Positions 20,435 to 31,485 are shown, counted from the first letter of the stretch. The stretch is 64,000 nt of DNA from Leishmania donovani (GCF_000227135.1 NC_018240.1:57479-121478); one strand, 5' to 3'. Notes: generated by a model from the letters alone, not told the origin. Program-made: numbers and translations.

Positions 20435-20907
20435 CAAGTGCCAACGCCACGTCCTTCGCATGCGAGCAGGCGAGAGACGAGCCCGGCGCGGAGTTGCACT
20501 CCTCAAAGGTACGCGAGTTGCGTGTCGGCAGGGTTCAGTGAGCCGGGGCGGTGTAGAGGAACACAACGTCGATGCTCCGCTCGTGAAACCAAACGGCGCG
20601 TGTACGCGCCCAGCGTGTTCAGCGCCAGGCCGACACCCACTGCCGCTAAAACCCATTCAGCTGCTTTCTGCGCATGCAGGATGGGGAGGGGTGGTGATGG
20701 TCCGTCACCAAGGCGACCGTTGCCCCAACTGGGGTAGAGCGAGGGTGTTCTGCCGTGAAGCGGGCGCCTCGTGTAGGCCAAGGCTGGAGGCGAGCGGCCG
20801 CTGCCGGCCCATCTGCTACTCGTACAGGCAGGTGATGTGCAAAGCAGTGGAAGGTCATGTGCAGGCCACAATCCTCGCTGGGCCACTGCTGTCGCGCGCA
20901 TGCGCTG

Positions 20908-21235
20908 CGAGAGACTGATAAGCCCGGCCCCACCGCGCGGAGCTTGCGACGTGGCGCCTACGGTACGCTGGCTGAGGGTGCAGAATCGCACGCGGTCAAG
21001 AGAGCGGGCATGCTGTCCGGCGCCTTCTCCAAGATTCCCGCGATCCGATGCGACCGCAGAGCTTGTGGAAGGTACGGCGCACCCACGACCTGCTGGCCTA
21101 CTGGTGGAGAGCACGAGCCCGTTAGCGCCGCTGAGCACGGCATACTGCATCGCAGCGAAGCGTCGCATGGTGCGGGAGGCAGCGACGAGAAAGTGTGTCG
21201 AATTCCAGGTGGGAGGTCTTGCCTGCATGTAGATC
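20908..21235. repeat. Left copy of gap-flanking 328-bp duplication (gap 21236-21334)
   Basis: Repeated directly at 21335-21662 after the N run; no difference was noticed over the 328 bp. Probably a contig-end overlap. Confidence 0.9.
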
Positions 21236-21334
21236 NNNNNNNNNNNNNNNNNNNNNNNNNNNNNNNNNNNNNNNNNNNNNNNNNNNNNNNNNNNNNNNNN
21301 NNNNNNNNNNNNNNNNNNNNNNNNNNNNNNNNNN
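21236..21334. other. Assembly gap (99 N), probably false
   Basis: Flanked by the same 328 bp on both sides. Confidence 0.9.
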
Positions 21335-21832
21335 CGAGAGACTGATAAGCCCGGCCCCACCGCGCGGAGCTTGCGACGTGGCGCCTACGGTACGCTGGCT
21401 GAGGGTGCAGAATCGCACGCGGTCAAGAGAGCGGGCATGCTGTCCGGCGCCTTCTCCAAGATTCCCGCGATCCGATGCGACCGCAGAGCTTGTGGAAGGT
21501 ACGGCGCACCCACGACCTGCTGGCCTACTGGTGGAGAGCACGAGCCCGTTAGCGCCGCTGAGCACGGCATACTGCATCGCAGCGAAGCGTCGCATGGTGC
21601 GGGAGGCAGCGACGAGAAAGTGTGTCGAATTCCAGGTGGGAGGTCTTGCCTGCATGTAGATCACCGCCCCCTCCAAACTGCGGCGCAAGAGGTACAGTAC
21701 CCCCACCGGTAGCGTGCCGTTCTGCTGGCGGTTCCGTGCGCCCGCGCCTTGTTGGCGATGGTGTCGTCCCTCAGGGAAACGCTCCTCGAGCAGGTCGTCT
21801 CCCGACGAGTCCTCAGGAGTGCCCACCCCCAC

Positions 21833-22532
21833 AACACCCCCACCACGTCTTCAGGGCACGCCACTTCGATGTGCCTCACCTCCATATTATTAGGGGAGTG
21901 GGGGGAGGGGGGGCGGCTATGCGCGTTCAAGAGAAGGGAGGATAGAGAGAGGAACACGCAGAGAAGGGAAGATAGCAAAGAGCGCGAGGCGCGCACGAGA
22001 CATCAGTACACGCCAAAACACCTCAGCGAGAGAGCGCAGAGGAGAGGAGATCGAGGAGGCTCCAGAGGGCAGTCATCAAGCGATCTGAGCCCACAGATTC
22101 ACTGATCTGCTCGACTCTTCGTGGGCAACTCCGAGAGCAGCAAATCGCTCACCCACATCTCGGCCTACCCTACACCGTCTGAATTTGCGCCTACGTCGCT
22201 CCGTAAAGGGCCCCCTCCCCGTGCGTCTTCATGCGGTCCTCCTGACGCTGACGCGGGTCCGTCTATGAGTTCCGCATGTGCGCCTCTGCTCTGCCGCTAC
22301 TTTATGAAGTTCTGTGGCGATGATGGTGTGGTGGCGGCAGTGCTTATGGTTTCCTTAGCGCTCTCCTTGCGTTGCTGATCGTCGCCTCGGCATCTCTTGC
22401 AATACCCCAGGCGCACGCGCAGGCACCAACGTTGTCAGTACGCACACATCCTTGCATGTCTCTGGCTCATCGGCGCGGACGCCACACGGTAGCGTGCATG
22501 AGCGTCCGAGTCTGCGCGTGCCCCTCGAGATA
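21833..22532. other. Intergenic, 3' flank of the ALADIN-like gene
   Basis: No gene is supported. There is a G-run/purine segment at about 21895-21960 on the plus strand, otherwise unremarkable. It should include the 3'UTR of the gene ending at 22533. Confidence 0.4.
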
Positions 22533-24134
22533 CTAGCCATGATACGAGGGAAGAAAGTGGATGGTGCCGTCTACCTCCACCGCTGCGAGGAGAGAGCCCG
22601 TCGTGCACCCTGCGAAGGACGCCATTGCAACCACCTCTATCGCCGCGACCCCGATAGGGATTAGCGAGATGGCGCCGTCCCGCAGCCCGCACCGGCAAAC
22701 CAGCAAGTGGTTCGTCTCTGTTTGGATCCACAGACGGCGGCGGCTGCACTCCAAGCCGGTGACACAGCCACCCACGCCGCGGTACAATCCGGTGGAGATC
22801 ATCGAGACGACCTCGACGCCGATGAAGGGGTTGATGCGGGCGAGCAAGACGCCCTCGAGCCTGGCGGTGCTCATAAAGTAGAGGGAAGGTCCGAGGCCCG
22901 TGGCACGAGCGACGCAGTCCACCGGGGCTGGTGTAGGCACGACACACGACTGGAACGCCGCGACCGACGAAGCGGCGGATGCAGATGTGGGTGAGGGCCG
23001 AATGCGCACCAGCGCCAGGGAACCGTGCTCGCACACCGTGCAGAGCAGGAACAAGTCATCGTCATCGAACACCACCTGGCCCAGGCCGCCGTCGACAGAG
23101 GGAACGACAACGGTGCCGCACGCCTGCGGCTGAAAGGGCGGCTCATTCAACTGGAGAAAAACGAGGCGCGTGTCGCCAACGCTTGCGCAGGCGAGGGTGT
23201 TCGCGTCTTGATGCGCAAAGGCACCGGCAGTGACGGTGAAGCCGCTGCGGGCGCGATAGAACAAAGCGCGTGCGGAGACGTCCGCGTTCGCGAATGCCTT
23301 GGGAGCGGACCAGGGCGCAGCAGCGGCGCTTCCTGAGGAGTCCGCAAACAGTCTCCACAGCAGCACACCGCCGCAGCACCCCACCGCCAGGACATCGCGC
23401 GACTGAGGCCTCCACTGCAACCAGCTCACCTTCGTCTGAAAGGCGTGCGTCAGTACACACATCACCCTTCCCTCGCCCACGTCGTAAACAACGACGCGCG
23501 TTGAAGCGTCGGCGCCGCCCTCTTCCACCGCTACCGCAAGCCACATGTACGAAGGATGGAAGCTAAGTCCCGTTACACGCTCAGGCCCACCACAGCGAGA
23601 CCGCCGCGCCAGTAGCAGCCGCCGTGCACCCGGTAGAGCAGTTGGGAACACGCTGCGAAGGCCCGGCAGTGCAAACGACGCCGCCTTGACGAGACAGTGG
23701 GCGAGATGCGGAATGAGATGCGGCGCAGATGCCCACAGCTGTTGAAGCCAAGAGCGACGTCCGTGGCGAGAGCGCCGGCGCGCGTCTGTCGCAGTCGCCA
23801 GCGACGGCCACCACCTCGTATTCACCTCGCCTTGGCCGTGCAGCGACGACGATGTGAGGACAGCATCCCCGCCTGCGGGCAAAGATGAGGCCGAGTTGGT
23901 GGTCCGCGTACTCCCGCTGCCGTTGCTGGAGCCATTCACGCCGTGCACTGCGCCCCACGACACGACACCATCGTTGGCACACCGCAGCAGTGGATAAACG
24001 GCGCCGCCGAGCGTGGCGTAGGCACTGAAGTCGCGAAAGCCAAACAGCCGCCCGGCCTTCTCACCAAGCACACGCTCATCTTCTATGAGTGCCTGCGGGT
24101 CCTCCAAGAGCAACTCACGCAAAGGCTCGAACAT
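22533..24134 (-). CDS. ALADIN-like WD-repeat nucleoporin
   Basis: 533 aa from the ATG at 24134 (MFEPLRELLLEDPQAL), the first ATG of the frame. The N-terminal third contains a helical patch, WLQQLWASAPHLIPHLAHCL, matching the pre-propeller region of ALADIN. A WD/beta-propeller follows: VTGLSFHPSYMWLAVAVEEG, then VVVYDVGEGRV, then KVSWLQWRPQSRDVLAVGCC followed by GGVLLWRLF, which closely parallels the human AAAS order (cell-type FAVALLDD, VRVYN, ASLAWKPLS, LAVAC, ILIW). Later blades are divergent. ALADIN sits on the cytoplasmic face of the nuclear pore complex. A Ser/Gly-rich insert lies near residues 65-105. An unrelated WD protein remains possible. Confidence 0.75.
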   Translation of the reverse strand: MFEPLRELLLEDPQALIEDERVLGEKAGRLFGFRDFSAYATLGGAVYPLLRCANDGVVSWGAVHGVNGSSNGSGSTRTTNSASSLPAGGDAVLTSSSLHGQGEVNTRWWPSLATATDARRRSRHGRRSWLQQLWASAPHLIPHLAHCLVKAASFALPGLRSVFPTALPGARRLLLARRSRCGGPERVTGLSFHPSYMWLAVAVEEGGADASTRVVVYDVGEGRVMCVLTHAFQTKVSWLQWRPQSRDVLAVGCCGGVLLWRLFADSSGSAAAAPWSAPKAFANADVSARALFYRARSGFTVTAGAFAHQDANTLACASVGDTRLVFLQLNEPPFQPQACGTVVVPSVDGGLGQVVFDDDDLFLLCTVCEHGSLALVRIRPSPTSASAASSVAAFQSCVVPTPAPVDCVARATGLGPSLYFMSTARLEGVLLARINPFIGVEVVSMISTGLYRGVGGCVTGLECSRRRLWIQTETNHLLVCRCGLRDGAISLIPIGVAAIEVVAMASFAGCTTGSLLAAVEVDGTIHFLPSYHG

Positions 24135-24642
24135 GTTCTCTCTTGAACTCTGCGTGCTTTCCTTCACGCAGGTGCGTGTAAGTCGTCAAGGGTGAGAGAG
24201 GGCAGAAGAAGGGGAGAAGTGGAATGAGGATGGGCAGGGCCATGGAACACACGCACAGGCACAGTAAAACACGCAGACTCGTACTCCGTGAAAACTGTCC
24301 ACGAGACGAGATGGCCGGAGCAGAGCAGAGAGACAGAAAAGCACGGCACTACTCAGAGTGTCGACTTTAACGACTTCATGAGGAGGACCCTGAGAGAAAA
24401 AAAGTCGGCATTAGAGTGACGAGGGGGCAGTCTGCCTGCCGCCGCTTCGCGTAGGTATGTCTGTGTGTGTATGTGTGCGTGTGTGTTTGGGGGGGAGGGG
24501 GGGGTCTGCTTCATGTTGGATGTGTTGTGCGTGTACGCCGGGTGCTGGGTGTACACCGACAGCCCAGTCTGCTTAGCCTCTTATCACACAGAGGAGCATG
24601 GCACGCTGTAACGAAACGGAGAAAGAGGGAAGGAAGTGTCGG
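24135..24642. other. Intergenic between ALADIN-like and NatA genes
   Basis: No gene is supported. It holds the leader of the ALADIN-like gene and the 3'UTR of the NatA gene; a GT/G-run low-complexity stretch is at about 24455-24510. Confidence 0.45.
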
Positions 24643-25425
24643 CTACTTCTGTCGTCCGCTGCCTCTCTTCCCGCCGCTGCCGCTGCTGTTGCCGCTCTTG
24701 CCTTTTCCGCCAGCACCACCACCCGCGACCCTGCCCTTGCCGCCCGTCTCCAGCCCCAGCAGCTCGGCCATCGCCGCCTCCCGCTCCTTCGCGGAGATCT
24801 CCTTCGCGGCCTTATCGTTGCCCCTCTTGCCATTCTTGTCCCCGCCGCGTCCGCCGGACGCCGGCGACGACGCGCCAGCCGCGGCCGGGCTGCCTTCCAA
24901 CTCACCAGGCACCGCCTTGCGGATCAGCCGCTTGTGATCGTCGACGTAGGAGCCGGGATTCGCCTGGTGAAAGAAGCTCTTCATGTGATACGCGTCCTCC
25001 TCGTCCATGTAGTACTTTTCCTCTACGCCGACGCAGCGAAAGCCGAGGGTGTCCTGATAGAGGTGCAGCGCGGCGTCGTTCGTCTTGCGCACATGCAGAG
25101 AGCAGTAGTGAGCGCCGTACTCGGCGTCCATCTCCTTCATAGTCGCCCGCATCACGCGCGACGCGATGCCGAGCTTGCGATGCGACCGCAGCACGGCCAA
25201 GGACGTGATGTGGCCATGCTTTTTATCCGGCACCTCCTCATCGTCCATCTTGCCTAGAACATAGCCAACGGTGTTGCGGTTGTAATCCTGCTGCACGTAG
25301 AGCAGCTGCGGCCATGACAGGAGATGGTAGTAGTAGTACCGCAGGTTGTAGTTCTCCGGAAGGCAACGGAGATTGCTGTGCTGCATCTCGTACATGTCCT
25401 CCATGGTGGCGCGACGGAGCTGCAT
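24643..25425 (-). CDS. NAA10: N-terminal acetyltransferase NatA catalytic subunit (Naa10/ARD1)
   Basis: 260 aa from the ATG at 25425 (MQLRRATMEDMYEMQHSNLR). Residues 1-155 are a GNAT domain that follows Naa10 closely: QHSNLRCLPENYNLRYYYYH, LSWPQLLYVQQDYN, VGYVLGKM, HGHITSLAVLRSHRKLGIAS with the acetyl-CoA loop RSHRKLG, and YCSLHVRKTNDAALHLYQDT. Naa10 works with Naa15 on the ribosome to acetylate nascent N-termini after Met removal. The tail (about residues 180-260) is Gly/Lys/Ser-rich and probably disordered; it is longer and more basic than in the human protein. This is the first gene of the minus-strand block, 6.1 kb from the first plus-strand gene. Confidence 0.95.
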   Translation of the reverse strand: MQLRRATMEDMYEMQHSNLRCLPENYNLRYYYYHLLSWPQLLYVQQDYNRNTVGYVLGKMDDEEVPDKKHGHITSLAVLRSHRKLGIASRVMRATMKEMDAEYGAHYCSLHVRKTNDAALHLYQDTLGFRCVGVEEKYYMDEEDAYHMKSFFHQANPGSYVDDHKRLIRKAVPGELEGSPAAAGASSPASGGRGGDKNGKRGNDKAAKEISAKEREAAMAELLGLETGGKGRVAGGGAGGKGKSGNSSGSGGKRGSGRQK

Positions 25426-25997
25426 GATGGCAGTGGGTCTGGTGTGGGTGTGTGCGCAGAAAGAGGTGGGGGGGAGTAACACTGATAGAAAGGGTGCACA
25501 GTCAGGAGAGAGAAACTCCAGGTCGGCAAAGAAGCGCGTGTGTGGGCGTGGGTATCGATGTCCGTTAGAAGTCCGCATGGGAAGTGCATAAGGCACCAGA
25601 GAGAAGAGGAGAAGGCAGTGGAAGGTCACTCTCATGAACAGGCCTGAGGCGCGGCTTCACAGGCGCGCAACACGCCCACGCCGACGCACCACACGCGCAC
25701 ATGCTTCACTCTCGCGTCGGTGCTGAGCAGACGTGGAGAGGGCACGCCTATGAAGAGCAGGAATGTCCGAGTCTCTTGCGCCTGCAGTGGAGAGATTCAA
25801 CAACACTAGCGATGGCACGGTCGGCATCAGCGGCAGCAGCGCAAGGGTCACCATCACCACTGCCTCTCCGTCTTCGGTGCGGCCCCGGTTTCGCCCACCA
25901 CTCCCTTTGCGTGGATGTGGCTCCATTCCTTCGCATGCAAGTCCACGCGCACGGCGACTGAGTGCCTCTACGCCGCCTCCATCTCGCGTTCGAAGAG

Positions 25998-26328
25998 AAA
26001 AGGTGCCACAGTGCGCCTAACCTGCATGCTGCATCGCACACACACATCGGCATACGGGCGCACACGAGCTGCATCTGCTGGGCACCATCGTCATCGACTT
26101 CAGCATTTTCGACGCGTCCGTATTCCACCCGCGAACAAGCCAGCAAACGGATACGCATGCACAACCACACAGCCACCGATCGCCTGCCGCCGCGGCACTG
26201 CCGCTAACGCCTGGCCGTCATGGGACAAGCCGTCCTGCCACCGAATCGGGTCATGCGCCTATCAAGCTCTTCCTGCCCTTCCTCGCCTCCTCGTCGGGTA
26301 CGCGCTGCGCGGCGGACTCCGCACGGAC
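25998..26328. repeat. Left copy of gap-flanking 331-bp duplication (gap 26329-26427)
   Basis: Repeated directly at 26428-26758 after the N run with no difference noticed. Probably unmerged contig ends. Confidence 0.9.
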
Positions 26329-26427
26329 NNNNNNNNNNNNNNNNNNNNNNNNNNNNNNNNNNNNNNNNNNNNNNNNNNNNNNNNNNNNNNNNNNNNNNNN
26401 NNNNNNNNNNNNNNNNNNNNNNNNNNN
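26329..26427. other. Assembly gap (99 N), probably false
   Basis: Both flanks carry the same 331 bp. Confidence 0.9.
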
Positions 26428-26663
26428 AAAAGGTGCCACAGTGCGCCTAACCTGCATGCTGCATCGCACACACACATCGGCATACGGGCGCACACGAGCT
26501 GCATCTGCTGGGCACCATCGTCATCGACTTCAGCATTTTCGACGCGTCCGTATTCCACCCGCGAACAAGCCAGCAAACGGATACGCATGCACAACCACAC
26601 AGCCACCGATCGCCTGCCGCCGCGGCACTGCCGCTAACGCCTGGCCGTCATGGGACAAGCCGT

Positions 26664-26825
26664 CCTGCCACCGAATCGGGTCATGCGCCTATCAAGCTCT
26701 TCCTGCCCTTCCTCGCCTCCTCGTCGGGTACGCGCTGCGCGGCGGACTCCGCACGGACCTGGCTGCACTGCATGTCTTGATCCCAGCGGGCCGCGTCCAG
26801 GGTCCTGCGCTCGAGGGCGGCGGCG
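26664..26825 (-). repeat. Dispersed repeat fragment, related to 2090-2243
   Basis: Its reverse complement matches 2090-2243 (shared core gcaggaccctggacgcggcc). It sits at the downstream end of the retroposon relic and may be part of it. Its left part is also present in the copy before the false gap at 26329. Confidence 0.5.
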
Positions 26826-28443
26826 GCAGGCGTCTGCCGTGCGGATGAAGGGGGATGTCGGCCTGGCATCTGCGACCGGAGACCCGGCCCGCGATCCGTG
26901 CAGCTGGCGTCGGCGCCTCTGGCGTTGCCGATTTTGCAAGCTCGTCAGCTTCGCCACGGTGCTCTCATCCTCAACGGCCAAAGGCAAACGGAAATGAGAG
27001 GCGCACGCGACGGGCTAGCAGCGCCGGCATCTGCACCCCAACACGCCGCAACACCCCACCCCCGCCGTTTTAGGGCCCGCGCCGAGCGCCATGGGGAGAA
27101 AGACCGAGTCCGGAGCAGCAACGGCCATTAGCTTTTCGCGCCTGAGCTCATCGAGCTGTCGCCGTTGCAGCTCAAGCTCCAGACCCACTGCTTGACACTC
27201 AGTGCGACAACTGCGAGCAAGCTGGCCGCGGCCTGCCGCTGCCGCGCCTGCGGGCATACTGTTGCAATAAGGCGTCGCGGTCGCTCCTGGCAGGATGCCT
27301 GTCTGTACCGCGCCATCCTCCCACAGCGAGCATGGGCGCTTCGCGAGGCGAGAGGGTCGCTGCCTGCATGCCGCTGCTTTATCCTCGACGGGAGTGTCCG
27401 CACACAGCCCGCGAGGGAGAGAGATGCGAGACCACACGCGAACGCTGCGCATGGGCGATGCGTGTGCGTGCGGTGCCCCGAAAGGGCCCACGCCGGTATA
27501 GCCGCTCGAGAACTGCCGACGCGCCGTGGCCACACCGCCATCCGACGCACACACACACACACACACACACCGCATCGAATATGCAAGGTGGCTTCCTCGC
27601 GTCGGCGCGGGGGGATGCAGGCGGATGCGGCGCAGCAGCGCCACGTTGTCGAGGGACAGTGTGCCCCCGCCTCTCTCGTTGGATTCCCGTTGCCTGCGTG
27701 TCGCGAGGGGGGGGTGCCCGCGATGACTGCGGCCGCGTTCGCGTGAAAGCCCCCAAAGGCCCCCCAGCAGTTTCGGCGAGCTCCGTTCGTCCACGCGCCG
27801 GCGCCATAGAGCAGCCTTGGTTCGAGCAGCGCCACCTGGGGGAACCGGGGCGGGTCCTTCGGCGGGCCCCGCCCCCGCCCCGCCAAGACGAGCCGCGGCC
27901 ACCCCCCCCATAGCCGCGGCGACGCCGTGGCCAATGCCGCGCACTTGGCAAAAGCCCAGGCCCGGAAGGCGAGGGCAGCGACCCTTTTCCAAGCGCGTTG
28001 GTGCGGCGGGGAGTTGCGGTTGGTTGCGGCGCCGCGCGCCAAGGCGGGTGCACATCCTTTTTTGGGGGGCACCCAGAGCCCCACTAAGCGCCCCGCCCCC
28101 AGAGGGCGTATGGCAGCGCGGCCGGCGCGACGCCCTTGTCTGCGGAGGGCGCGGGGGCGCGAGCGTATCAGCTAAGAAGGCGTGGCGCAGCCCGGGTGCA
28201 CTGTTCCCCCACCCCCCGCACCCAGCGAGCCCGCCATAGGGGTGGGGGGAGGAGGGCCCTGGGCAGACCCCTGTGGAGCAACGCATGCAAGCCCGGGCCT
28301 CTTCTGGAAGCGGCCGCGGGCGCAACCACCGTCTGAGAGCCCGTTGGCTCAGCGGGCGCGGCGCGGGTCTACACAGTACCTCCTTAGCGCCGCAATGGTG
28401 GCGCCGCGACCTGCCGAGCCACGCGTGCAGGCATAGAGCCCAC

Positions 28444-28791
28444 AAGCGCTGCGCATGTCTTGGTGTCTGCCTGGTGCCGGGCTGCTTTGTGGAGGGGCAA
28501 GCCCGGGGAGACCTACGGTGGAGCGATGGGGACGGAAGCCGTGGCGGTGTGGTTGCAGTCTGTCTGCAACATGGCCGCCAAGCCGTCGCAGGATCATGTG
28601 CCCAAGCAGCTTGCGGATATCGGTGGCCAGCGCCACAGGGCGGCAGGACGTGGGACTATCATCGGGTCTTTGCGGCTTCGGAAAGGGATCCGTGGGCTCT
28701 TTCATACCGGTGTAGTGAAAGCCGCTTCCGTGACAGGCGTTAAGGGTCTTTTTTTGACGACTTGCGGCGTTTATCGGCAGGGTTGCTGGTG
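28444..28791. repeat. Left copy of gap-flanking 348-bp duplication (gap 28792-28890)
   Basis: Repeated directly at 28891-29238, with one visible substitution (cagtctgtctgc versus cagtctgtttgc, changing Asp to Asn in the relic). Probably contig-end overlap, possibly collapsed copies of a multi-copy retroposon. Confidence 0.85.
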
Positions 28792-28890
28792 NNNNNNNNN
28801 NNNNNNNNNNNNNNNNNNNNNNNNNNNNNNNNNNNNNNNNNNNNNNNNNNNNNNNNNNNNNNNNNNNNNNNNNNNNNNNNNNNNNNNNNN
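28792..28890. other. Assembly gap (99 N), probably false
   Basis: Both flanks carry the same 348 bp of reverse transcriptase relic. Confidence 0.85.
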
Positions 28891-31483
28891 AAGCGCTGCG
28901 CATGTCTTGGTGTCTGCCTGGTGCCGGGCTGCTTTGTGGAGGGGCAAGCCCGGGGAGACCTACGGTGGAGCGATGGGGACGGAAGCCGTGGCGGTGTGGT
29001 TGCAGTCTGTTTGCAACATGGCCGCCAAGCCGTCGCAGGATCATGTGCCCAAGCAGCTTGCGGATATCGGTGGCCAGCGCCACAGGGCGGCAGGACGTGG
29101 GACTATCATCGGGTCTTTGCGGCTTCGGAAAGGGATCCGTGGGCTCTTTCATACCGGTGTAGTGAAAGCCGCTTCCGTGACAGGCGTTAAGGGTCTTTTT
29201 TTGACGACTTGCGGCGTTTATCGGCAGGGTTGCTGGTGGTATGCTTTTTTGGTGTCGGGTTTTTTTGCCGGCGCTGGGGGTGGGGTGGCGCCTGCAGGGG
29301 GATGGCCGCCGAGTGTGGCGAAGTTGAAAAATCATAGAAGGTGTGTGGTGGTGAGCCTTGGGCCTCTTTAGAAAAATTCAAATGTGATAAAGCTTTGGTG
29401 ATCGTAAGGGGTTTAGCCCCGTGAAGTGGGTTTGGTGTCCGAAAGAAAAATGCGGCATCAAACTTTTATCCGAGCATCAAAATTTATTTGTTCGGTGCGT
29501 TGTTGGGGGAGCCATCGGGTGACAGAAGTGTGTGGAAGAGCTTTCTGAAAAAGGCTGGGCCAAGGATGTTGTACCCTGGGTGCGGGGCTGTTCTTGCTTA
29601 CCGGGTTTTCCAATGGATAGGAAAGTGGCTTGGTGTTGAGAATTTTCGTTATTCTGGCGAGGTAGAAACCCATCATGGGGGCGCCGTATGGTTTTATTAG
29701 GCCTTTTTTACGGACAAAGGGGCGGCGCGGCAATCGGAATGTTTTTACTGTAACAGGAATGTGGTATCGTAAGAAACAATTCACCGGTGCAATTGCTATT
29801 TCATGTGTGCGTTTTTTTTATTCACGGCTTTCGATCTGCCTATCACTCTGTCGATCTTCCAAATAAATTTTTTCTTGTCGCAACGAAAGGTGGCTGGTGA
29901 CGTCGCGTGAAAAAAGCGCTTTGCCCTTGGGAAAAACACGGCTGCATTGAGGTAAACAAAAAGACAAGTCGCATGTATGAAGTCATGGCGCCTGCTGGGG
30001 TTTCAAAAGATAGTTGACTTTGGGAAGTTCTGCTTTGGTGCGGTTTTCAAGCGGGGCAGCAGTTCGTTTTCGGTGCTTTCAGGGTGGGCGAAGGGAAAAG
30101 GAGCCGGCTTCACCATATTCTCCGCAAGGGATTTCCAGCGTACAGGGGTGCGCGGGTAGCGTCCTTTCGGGCTGGCGTCTATTTTTCCTGCCGGGGATAC
30201 TCTGCTGATGCTGCTTCGTTTCTCAGATGAGACAAAGGGAGCAATAGATGCGTGGAGGATGTTCAGACTAGCCCATGGCAGCGCCGTTGGCTAAGACAGC
30301 CTTTTCGGCTGGGAAAAGGGTGTGGGATATCAGAGGGTAGGGTAGATGCATGTCGCGGCTTTTTTTTTGAGGGGGGGGGGTCGTTTTGACGCGAAAACAA
30401 GCACGACTTCCTCAGTGATCTGGCGGTCGATAGCTGTTTTGCCTTTTCCAGGTGTTTCCTGTGTATGTCTGATTGGACTAATGTGGGTTTTTTGCCGCCC
30501 ACACTAGGGAGGCTTCATCCATCGTTGACCTCTCGTCGCTTGCGCTTTGGTGTGGTGAAGAAATTTGCGGGGGGGGGGATAACTGTATTGGCGTTGTGTT
30601 GCGTGTTTTCTTTTTGGGGTTTAGCAGAGGTTGTGTCCGCGTTCCCCCGACGACACGCATATGGCGCGGGGCGTGCCGCGCAGTTGCGTTCTGCCGGCTC
30701 TTAGACAAGAAAAAGGGGAAGGAGTAAGTGGGGTGGGAGGGGGAGGGTTCTCTGCATAAATGCGCGCATTCAAGCTTCTTCCCCGCATTTTTGCGTGCTG
30801 TTTTCCCCGCAAGGGCAGTGAAGAGGGGTGTAAGCAGAGGAGGTCGGAGGGCTGCTACAGTGCGGTGAACGAGCGATAAACCTTTACCGACTTCCGCTGC
30901 TGTGCGCCGCTCCTTTCTCAAGATCGGTTCCTCTAAAGCTGCTCCAGTGAGCCCAAGCATGATGTATTCAAGCCAGGTGGTTCACAGAGGCGCCTTCCGC
31001 TGATAGGACATCGCAGACAGTTTATTGCAAGGAGCCACATGCAGCCATGACCATTTATCGAAGGGGTTCCGTGCGCAGAGTCCGCGTGTCGTGTCGCGAT
31101 GCAACTCTTTTTGGTGCTACACTGTGAGTACGGCTGAAAACGAAAAACAGTACTTTTTTTCGCGAGTATCTAGGTATTGTGACACAGCGCTGAATAATAT
31201 GCGGTTCCGTTTCCCGGAGTCAAAGTGAAGTGCCCAAAGAAGGTGACAACAGACTCTTTGGACAGGGTTTTCACGGTTGGCTGGTGTCCACATCTTCAAC
31301 GTCTCTTACTAAATGCGCAGTGCCGTTGTTACAGGAATTGATGGCTCGAAAACTGCTCCGGAAAGATTTCATCCCCTTCGCGTTAGCGTGTATGGTTAAT
31401 GCGGGGATGAAGGCTCGCATTGACTGTTAACTGCTCTCTTTATCATCTCTTTTCTCACTCCTCTAATTTCTCTTTTCTCACAC

Positions 31484-31485
31484 AG
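31484..31485 (+). promoter_or_regulatory. Predicted trans-splice acceptor of the ALBA gene
   Basis: A strong polypyrimidine tract (ctaatttctcttttctcaca) ends in the first AG, 66 nt before the ATG at 31552. This is the expected site for addition of the spliced leader. Confidence 0.65.

Larger units (their letters stand above)
20006..21832 (-). pseudogene. Long degenerate minus-strand open frame, possible retroposon/tyrosine recombinase relic
   Basis: If the two false duplications (around the N runs at 20336 and 21236) are collapsed, the minus strand reads through without a stop from about 21832 to 20075 in one frame, roughly 300 codons. I find no confident family. One stretch, AAEWVLAAVGVGLAPNTLGA followed by YTRRL, looks like the N-terminal SAM-like domain of tyrosine recombinases, as carried by TATE/VIPER-type elements of trypanosomatids, but no catalytic R-H-R-Y residues follow. 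There is no splice-acceptor-like tract upstream. It could be a non-coding GC-rich stretch that happens to be open. Confidence 0.25.
26640..29238 (-). mobile_element. Degenerate ingi/L1Tc-related retroposon (DIRE-type), reverse transcriptase relic
   Basis: On the minus strand, about 29190 down to 28380 translates to a non-LTR reverse transcriptase fragment: PFPKPQRPDDSPTSCRPVAL, followed by a helix (ATDIRKLLGHMILRRLGGHV) and LQPHRHGFRPHRST. These correspond to the fingers block (PIPKPG...YRPVSL...GFRPGRST) of ingi/L1Tc elements. Further along the minus strand, frameshifted scraps such as HAFLADTLA (compare FADD) and RSSPKLLGG (compare PKLLGVTF) suggest the palm and later parts down to at least 27.7 kb. 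No frame is intact. The fragment is duplicated around the N run at 28792, probably artefactually. A second copy of the same sequence lies at 63689-64000 in the opposite orientation. The outer limits are approximate. Confidence 0.75.

Noticed and set aside
24135..24167. Longer N-terminus for the ALADIN-like protein (start at 24167)
   Set aside because: The codon there is GTG; the first ATG is at 24134.
27015..28445. 476-codon open frame on the minus strand
   Set aside because: GC-rich frame overlapping the retroposon relic in a different frame from RT motifs, broken by microsatellite-coded Cys/Val runs; not a convincing gene.
29458..29784. 108-codon minus-strand open frame in the AT-rich strand-switch DNA
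   Set aside because: No recognisable domain, no splice-acceptor context; likely chance.
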